A stretch of 64,000 nt of DNA, taken from NCBI GenBank assembly GCA_034770075.1, contig JAVJAP010000218.1:62001-126000 (forward strand), written 5' to 3'. The DNA is from Aralia elata (Eukaryota; Streptophyta; Magnoliopsida; Apiales; Araliaceae). The notes beneath the pieces were generated by a model, which worked only from the letters and a program-made list of their open reading frames with translations, was not told the origin of the DNA and did no database searches. Both the position numbers and the translations under genes were made by a program. This document shows, piece after piece, positions 60,801 through 64,000 of the stretch (position 1 is the first letter of the stretch; each line of letters starts with the position of its first letter).

Positions 60801-62607
60801 GGCCTCTAAATAAGCCCTTATCTCTTATTTGCTCCATATGAACAGGCCTCTTGCCCCTTCCATTATCCCCAAAAGGATTTTCAAACCTGTCATCATTATC
60901 TGGGCTCTTCTGCCTTAACAGTTCATTCATACCTTTCATGAAATGGTCCATTTTCTCATCAATGAGTTGCAATTTCTCATTGGTGTACTCTCTGTAGTTT
61001 ATGAAATCCTGCTGTAACATTTGTGAAGGACCAACCATACTTATAGAGAGTAGAGAGAAAATGAGTCACAAAACAATTGTGATTCTAAGTTTGAAAATGA
61101 ATTCAATTGCTACTTGAGTAAGAGTAAGTGAGCTTGAGTAGCTATTTAAGTGAGAAGTGGACTTCCTCAGTGAAACAACTGAGTATCCGAAGCAAAACAA
61201 GTTTTAAACTCAACTAGCTAAAATTTAGTTGAATTTTATAGAGTAATTAAGCACAGAAAACAAACTATAGCACCAAAGGATTAGAGCTAGATATCAACAC
61301 AAGTTACCATGGTAGCAACAAGCAATAATACTAGTTATATAAGCAGAAACTTTTTAATATTTAAACTGAAAAAACTCTGAAAATTGATTTTAATATTTTG
61401 GGTTTTTGAATATTTAAACCACTACTAGATATGTTAAACAAGTTAATTGGAATCACTAAGCTCAAACAAAACAGATCAAACAACTTTAATTTCCAAAATC
61501 TGGAAATTTTTTCTCGACCAAGAAGACCAAGCAAAATATTGATTGAAACATGTTTGGGTGTTGATGAGAAATATGCTATGGGCTATGTGTATATGACTAA
61601 AATGTAAGATAAAAGATATTATTACCTTAAACAAGTGATTAATCACTTAGATTTGTTGAGTTGCAGGTTCGGCATAAAAATAGAGCCTCCATGATTGTTG
61701 TTTCTGCTACCTTGTTACTGGAATCTAAAGTAGTTGTTGCTGTTACTGGGCTGGTTCTAGGTGTGTTTGAAGAGTAGAAGAGGGTAGAGTTCAGATTGGT
61801 TTTGAAGAAAAGAAGATTTCAGAGGTTGAAAATAGAGAAGAAAACAGAGTATTAGAAGGAAGAAGATAATGAGTTTGGATAGAACTTGAGCTCTGATACC
61901 AATTTGTTAGGCCCAGCTAGGATCCTAACTAGAAATAGAGATAGAAACAGATATAGAAGTAGAGAATTAGAGAGAATATGGAGGAAGGAGGTGAAGAACA
62001 CAGTGAATACTCACCGTGTTCGTAAGAAAGATAAAATGGAGTAGCTGAAAGCTTACTTTCCAATTTCATTCATAAAATGCATAATATCAAAAGTTGGGGA
62101 TTACCCTTCCCACTACATACATATATATAACTACTAAAATGCTGAAAAGTGTACACTCCTAACCTACATCACTTTCTTATCCTTCACACACATGCTAACA
62201 ACCTCCATGTGCACACATGTGCATACAAAATATCTAACTCTAGAATATACTAACTATTTTAGTTATGCCCAGTTTAGCCTTGCTCTTTTGATCCTGACAG
62301 ATGGTTGTGTTTGTATATATATGTATATGTATATATATGTACATATATATATACACACACATATGGTCAAATCCTCATGTCGGCATCCTACTTTTAAAGG
62401 ATTTTCCGAGTCAATCTTTGTTCTTGTCATGTTGCATCCACGTTCCTTATCCATATTCATGTTTCATAGAGCATAAGTGGTAATACACATCCGAAAAGAC
62501 AGAAAAATAAATATCTAAAATACCTGCACCCTTGCACACCTTACAATCAACCAAGCCTGCTTCTAGCTTCATCTTACCATCACTACAAAAGACGCATTTT
62601 GTGCCAC
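54883..62607 (-). CDS. DnaJ-type cysteine-rich zinc-finger protein, C-terminal exons only
   Basis: Exon 62607-62524 encodes GTKCVFCSDGKMKLEAG, then LVDCKVCKGAG. The last exon, 54935-54883, encodes LILCKKCAGSGYSRRL and a stop. Donor GTATTT and acceptor CTCTGCAG join in phase (G|GA = Gly). Three CxxC motifs, two of them CxxCxGxG, match the zinc-binding domain of DnaJ/Hsp40 and of small plant proteins such as BSD2 and other plastid assembly factors, which act as thiol-dependent chaperones. Upstream exons lie beyond 62607 or outside the window, so targeting and exact family member cannot be decided. The intron (62523-54936, 7588 bp) contains a 5.95-kb retrotransposon in the same orientation, with a nested DNA element. 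The exon phases suggest the gene remains functional if the intron is removed. Confidence 0.8.
56353..56745 (-). repeat. 3' LTR of the chromovirus
   Basis: About 393 bp. In plus orientation it starts TGTCAGG (56353) and ends CCTAACA (56745), next to the polypurine tract. It aligns along its length with 61905-62299. Confidence 0.9.
56775..59240 (-). pseudogene. Retrotransposon integrase and chromodomain, interrupted and broken
   Basis: Order: integrase zinc-binding part (LHEKGVGGHSG near 59200); catalytic core start (WMDIAMDFISGLPNSKG, ending VTDRYN at 58689); an inserted DNA element (57731-58691); then the core resumes (RYNRNSHFLL, GSIVSDRDPIF, FWQTLF, TSYHPQSDGSTERINQ) from 57730. The second catalytic Asp and the Glu region are visible. 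A chromodomain-like C-terminus (LKHRRIYKGSK, EEATWEDEDLL, YPDL) lies at 56984-56775 in another frame. RNase H and reverse transcriptase are deleted. Confidence 0.85.
57731..58691. mobile_element. Nested DNA element with TTCGGTTA-rich termini inside the integrase
   Basis: 961 bp flanked by the 10-bp direct repeat GTTATACCTA (57721-57730 and 58692-58701). The ends are inverted: GGGCTGAGCATTCGG on the left, and TAGGACTGAGCATAATTCGG on the right (inverted). Both subterminal regions, about 150 bp each, are packed with TTCGGTTA/TAACCGAA units, forming complex inverted and tandem repeats. The interior has no transposase. The end style suggests a non-autonomous hAT- or MULE-like element; duplication length (8-10 bp) does not decide between them. 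Confidence 0.85.
59383..60122 (-). pseudogene. Retrotransposon zinc knuckle and aspartic protease, broken
   Basis: Frame 60122-59541 holds GLCFYCDEKYTMGHQC (nucleocapsid knuckle) and the protease active-site motif MLVDSGSNLNFLS. The protease C-terminal motif DAILGTTWIKQLG is in a different frame (59595-59383), so a frameshift lies near 59560-59600. After this, reverse transcriptase is absent. Confidence 0.85.
60106..61038 (-). pseudogene. Retrotransposon gag, broken
   Basis: Begins at the ATG 61038 (MVGPSQMLQQDF). It has a charged linker, then the conserved gag segment LAFPSFTEGDDAKSWIQGCE and, further on, FASDFTMRFIEAG and LPHLTQDFFVGGLK. An in-frame TAG at 60543-60541, where a Trp codon is expected in a PKYW-type context, breaks the frame. 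A shift near 60120-60160 moves the zinc-knuckle part into another frame. Confidence 0.85.
61905..62299 (-). repeat. 5' LTR of the chromovirus
   Basis: About 395 bp, TGTTAGG (61905) to CCTGACA (62299) in plus orientation. The inner edge is two or three bases from the primer binding site. It contains the CATAAAATGCATAATATCAAAA and ACATACATATATATA blocks shared with the 3' LTR. Confidence 0.9.
62314..62364. repeat. Compound (TA/GTATA/CA) microsatellite
   Basis: Alternating TATATATGTATATGTATATATATG followed by TATACACACACA, just outside the retrotransposon's 5' LTR in the zinc-finger gene intron. Confidence 0.85.
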
Positions 62608-63232
62608 CTATTCATGAACATGGAATAATGTTAATATCTTGCCATTTTCTTTTACAGCCTATATACAGGCAAATCACAAGTCACTAAAAGAACAAAGGGA
62701 ATTCCAAACAGATTCAATTATTCAATAGCAATTAAAACTTACATAAAAAGAGTATTAAGTATTAGAGCATAAAAAGAACTGAAAGACTTGAAGCAAAGAA
62801 GCAAAGTATACAGTCAGCTTAATTCCAAAAGCATAAATATAAGTCGATTAGTAACCAATTGTTACAAATACACATCTCCCAGAGCCCAAGAGAAAGAAAG
62901 ATAAGAAGGGATTCATAATTGTTCAAGAGACTACTATAGCAGCGCAATATTTGATCTTCTAGTGCATAACATCCCTTCCTCTATTTTTCTCTTTGAAATG
63001 ATAAGAGTAAACATAGGCTCCTTCATAATCTAAAGTAGGACAAGGGACCACCATTCAACATTTCCCAGAGGCCAGAGCGTAACCACTTTAAGTGCCACAG
63101 GCTATACGTCTACCTCAAAAAGGGGTATTCAATCCAATCCCTAACACGAGGGCTCTTAGCAATTTGTTACAACTGTAACCCTATTTGATCTAAGTACCTA
63201 ACTTCTAGCGAAAAAGAAAAACAGTCAGAAGT

Positions 63233-63517
63233 GTTCTAAAAATCCCAGCCTAGGCGTTAGGCCCCTCCCTGGCGCCATGCCTAGGCGCTAGGCCCCTCCC
63301 TGACGCCATGCCTAGGCGCTAGGCCCCCCCTGGCGCCTCGCCTAGGTCCAAGGCGGCAAAAATTTTCCTCTAGGAGATTAGGTGGGACTAGGCGGGCAAG
63401 ACGGAGAAATTAGGGCTGCAATTGTTTTTTTATTTTTATTTTAATAACTAAGCTACAAAATAACGTTGTGGATCATTATCTTGAAGGAGTATGAGTGTGA
63501 GTCCGATGGGGACATTA

Positions 63518-63550
<33 letters not shown>

Positions 63551-63861
63551 TATAGAGGGATATGGAGATGAGGACTATTAGTTTGTATTTTTGATTATTT
63601 GTTTGTTTTTAATCTTTGAACAATTGCATGTTTGTATTTGAACTTTGACATTGGCAATATGGATATGTGTTTGAACTTTAAGCAAAGGCCTTTATTATCT
63701 TTATTATAGATTGTTTTGCTTTATATTATTGATTTGTTGGGATAAATGTAAGATAAAATATTAAAATTGATTTAAAATAAAAATCCCGCCTAAGCCCCAC
63801 CTAAGCCCCCTAGGCGCTAGGCAGGCCGGCCGCCCGCCTCCCACCTAGCGCTTTTTAGAAC
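63233..63861. mobile_element. GC-ended DNA element with CTAGGCG repeats
   Basis: 629 bp with inverted ends GTTCTAAAAATCCCAGCC and (right, inverted) GTTCTAAAAAGCGCTAGG. Both subterminal regions are GC-rich and full of GCGCTAGGC/GCCTAGGCG palindromes; the middle (63420-63780) is AT-rich with no ORF. Flanks GTCAGAAGT and CTTGAATGT are only weakly alike, so no clear target duplication. This resembles short, high-copy non-autonomous plant DNA transposons. Confidence 0.65.
63249..63346. repeat. Three tandem units of 30-31 bp
   Basis: Units start CCTAGGCG at 63249, 63280 and 63311, with a partial fourth at 63341. Each carries TAGGCCCCTCCCTGGCGCC-like sequence. Part of the left arm of the GC-ended element. 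Confidence 0.9.
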
Positions 63862-64000
63862 CTTGAATGTTAGTTACCTCATATGTGAGATGCTAGGGCC
63901 GATAGGCATTTCACAATCTGCATCCACCAGATAAGAACTAGCAAAAATTAAACTACTAGCGTTTAGTGTTTTCTACCGTGGAAATCTCATTTCTGATGTC

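Larger units (their letters stand above)
56353..62299 (-). mobile_element. Reina-like Ty3/gypsy chromovirus, internally deleted
   Basis: A 5947-bp LTR element on the minus strand with a perfect 5-bp target duplication GATGG (56348-56352 and 62300-62304). Seen: 5' LTR 61905-62299, a tRNA-Met primer site TGGTATCAGAGC at 61901-61890, gag, protease, integrase, chromodomain, polypurine tract AAGGGGAAGGAAA next to the 3' LTR, and 3' LTR 56353-56745. Reverse transcriptase and RNase H are missing; protease is followed within about 150 bp by the linker to integrase. Stops and frameshifts occur throughout, and the LTRs differ at many sites, so this is an old, non-autonomous copy. The lineage is inferred from the GLCFYCDEKYTMGHQC knuckle and the chromodomain. 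Confidence 0.92.
62608..64000. other. Upstream intron of the zinc-finger gene or intergenic DNA
   Basis: No exon that joins in phase to 62607 is found. A donor-like GTAAGT near 62743 would give a Cys codon at the junction, but no coding frame supports it. A GC-rich mobile element occupies 63233-63861. The right edge (63862-64000) shows nothing recognisable. Confidence 0.45.

Noticed and set aside
63883..63960. Candidate upstream exon of the zinc-finger gene ending ATATGAG before GTAACT
   Set aside because: In the phase needed to join the 62607 exon it reads a stop codon directly before the junction.

Overview
This is a nuclear genomic window from a flowering plant, almost certainly a eudicot. 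The evidence is multi-exon genes with GT-AG introns, AT-rich intergenic DNA, Stowaway and Tourist-type MITEs, and plant LTR retrotransposons. The species cannot be named from sequence alone. No bacterial genes, CRISPR array, tRNA or rRNA gene was found.

Five host genes can be read exon by exon. From left to right they are: a strictosidine synthase-like gene (+, 10151-14486, 4 exons, 393 aa); an RHF2A-type RING E3 ligase (+, 18632-20974, 7 coding exons, 373 aa); replication factor C large subunit RFC1 (-, 34745-22842, 22 coding exons, about 1018 aa, with an apparent 1-nt frameshift in exon 13); a small basic, cysteine-rich plant protein of unknown function (-, 40733-40287); and the TPR protein OEP61/TPR7 (-, 51280-42222, 11 exons, 591 aa). 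A sixth gene, a DnaJ-type cysteine-rich zinc-finger protein, enters from the right edge on the minus strand. Only its last two exons are seen, separated by a 7.6-kb intron. From memory, Arabidopsis At5g21990 (TPR7/OEP61), At5g22000 (RHF2A), At5g22010 (RFC1) and At5g22020 (strictosidine synthase-like) are neighbours, so this looks like a conserved block with local rearrangement and insertions.

The rest is layered mobile DNA. 1-2216 is the 3' end of a Tat-like Ty3/gypsy element with an intron-containing antisense ORF. 3095-6657 is a 3.56-kb element with about 130-bp terminal inverted repeats. It carries spliced-looking fragments of an MLO gene and is itself interrupted by a 1.03-kb inverted-repeat element with a perfect 8-bp target duplication. 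Around 7.1, 9.55, 16.0 and 39.5 kb are MITEs; 8462-8705 is a foldback; 37.9-39.2 kb is a Tourist-like element expanded by a minisatellite. A TRIM-like element sits in OEP61 intron 2. The large intron of the zinc-finger gene holds a 5.95-kb Reina-like chromovirus (5-bp target duplication GATGG) that has lost its reverse transcriptase. Its integrase is split by a 961-bp DNA element flanked by a 10-bp direct repeat.

The host genes are housekeeping functions (DNA replication clamp loading, ubiquitin-dependent cell-cycle control, organelle/ER chaperone docking) and do not form one pathway. No wholly new biological system was found. The most notable points are the MLO capture, the RFC1 frameshift, the nested insertions and the spliced antisense retroelement ORF.
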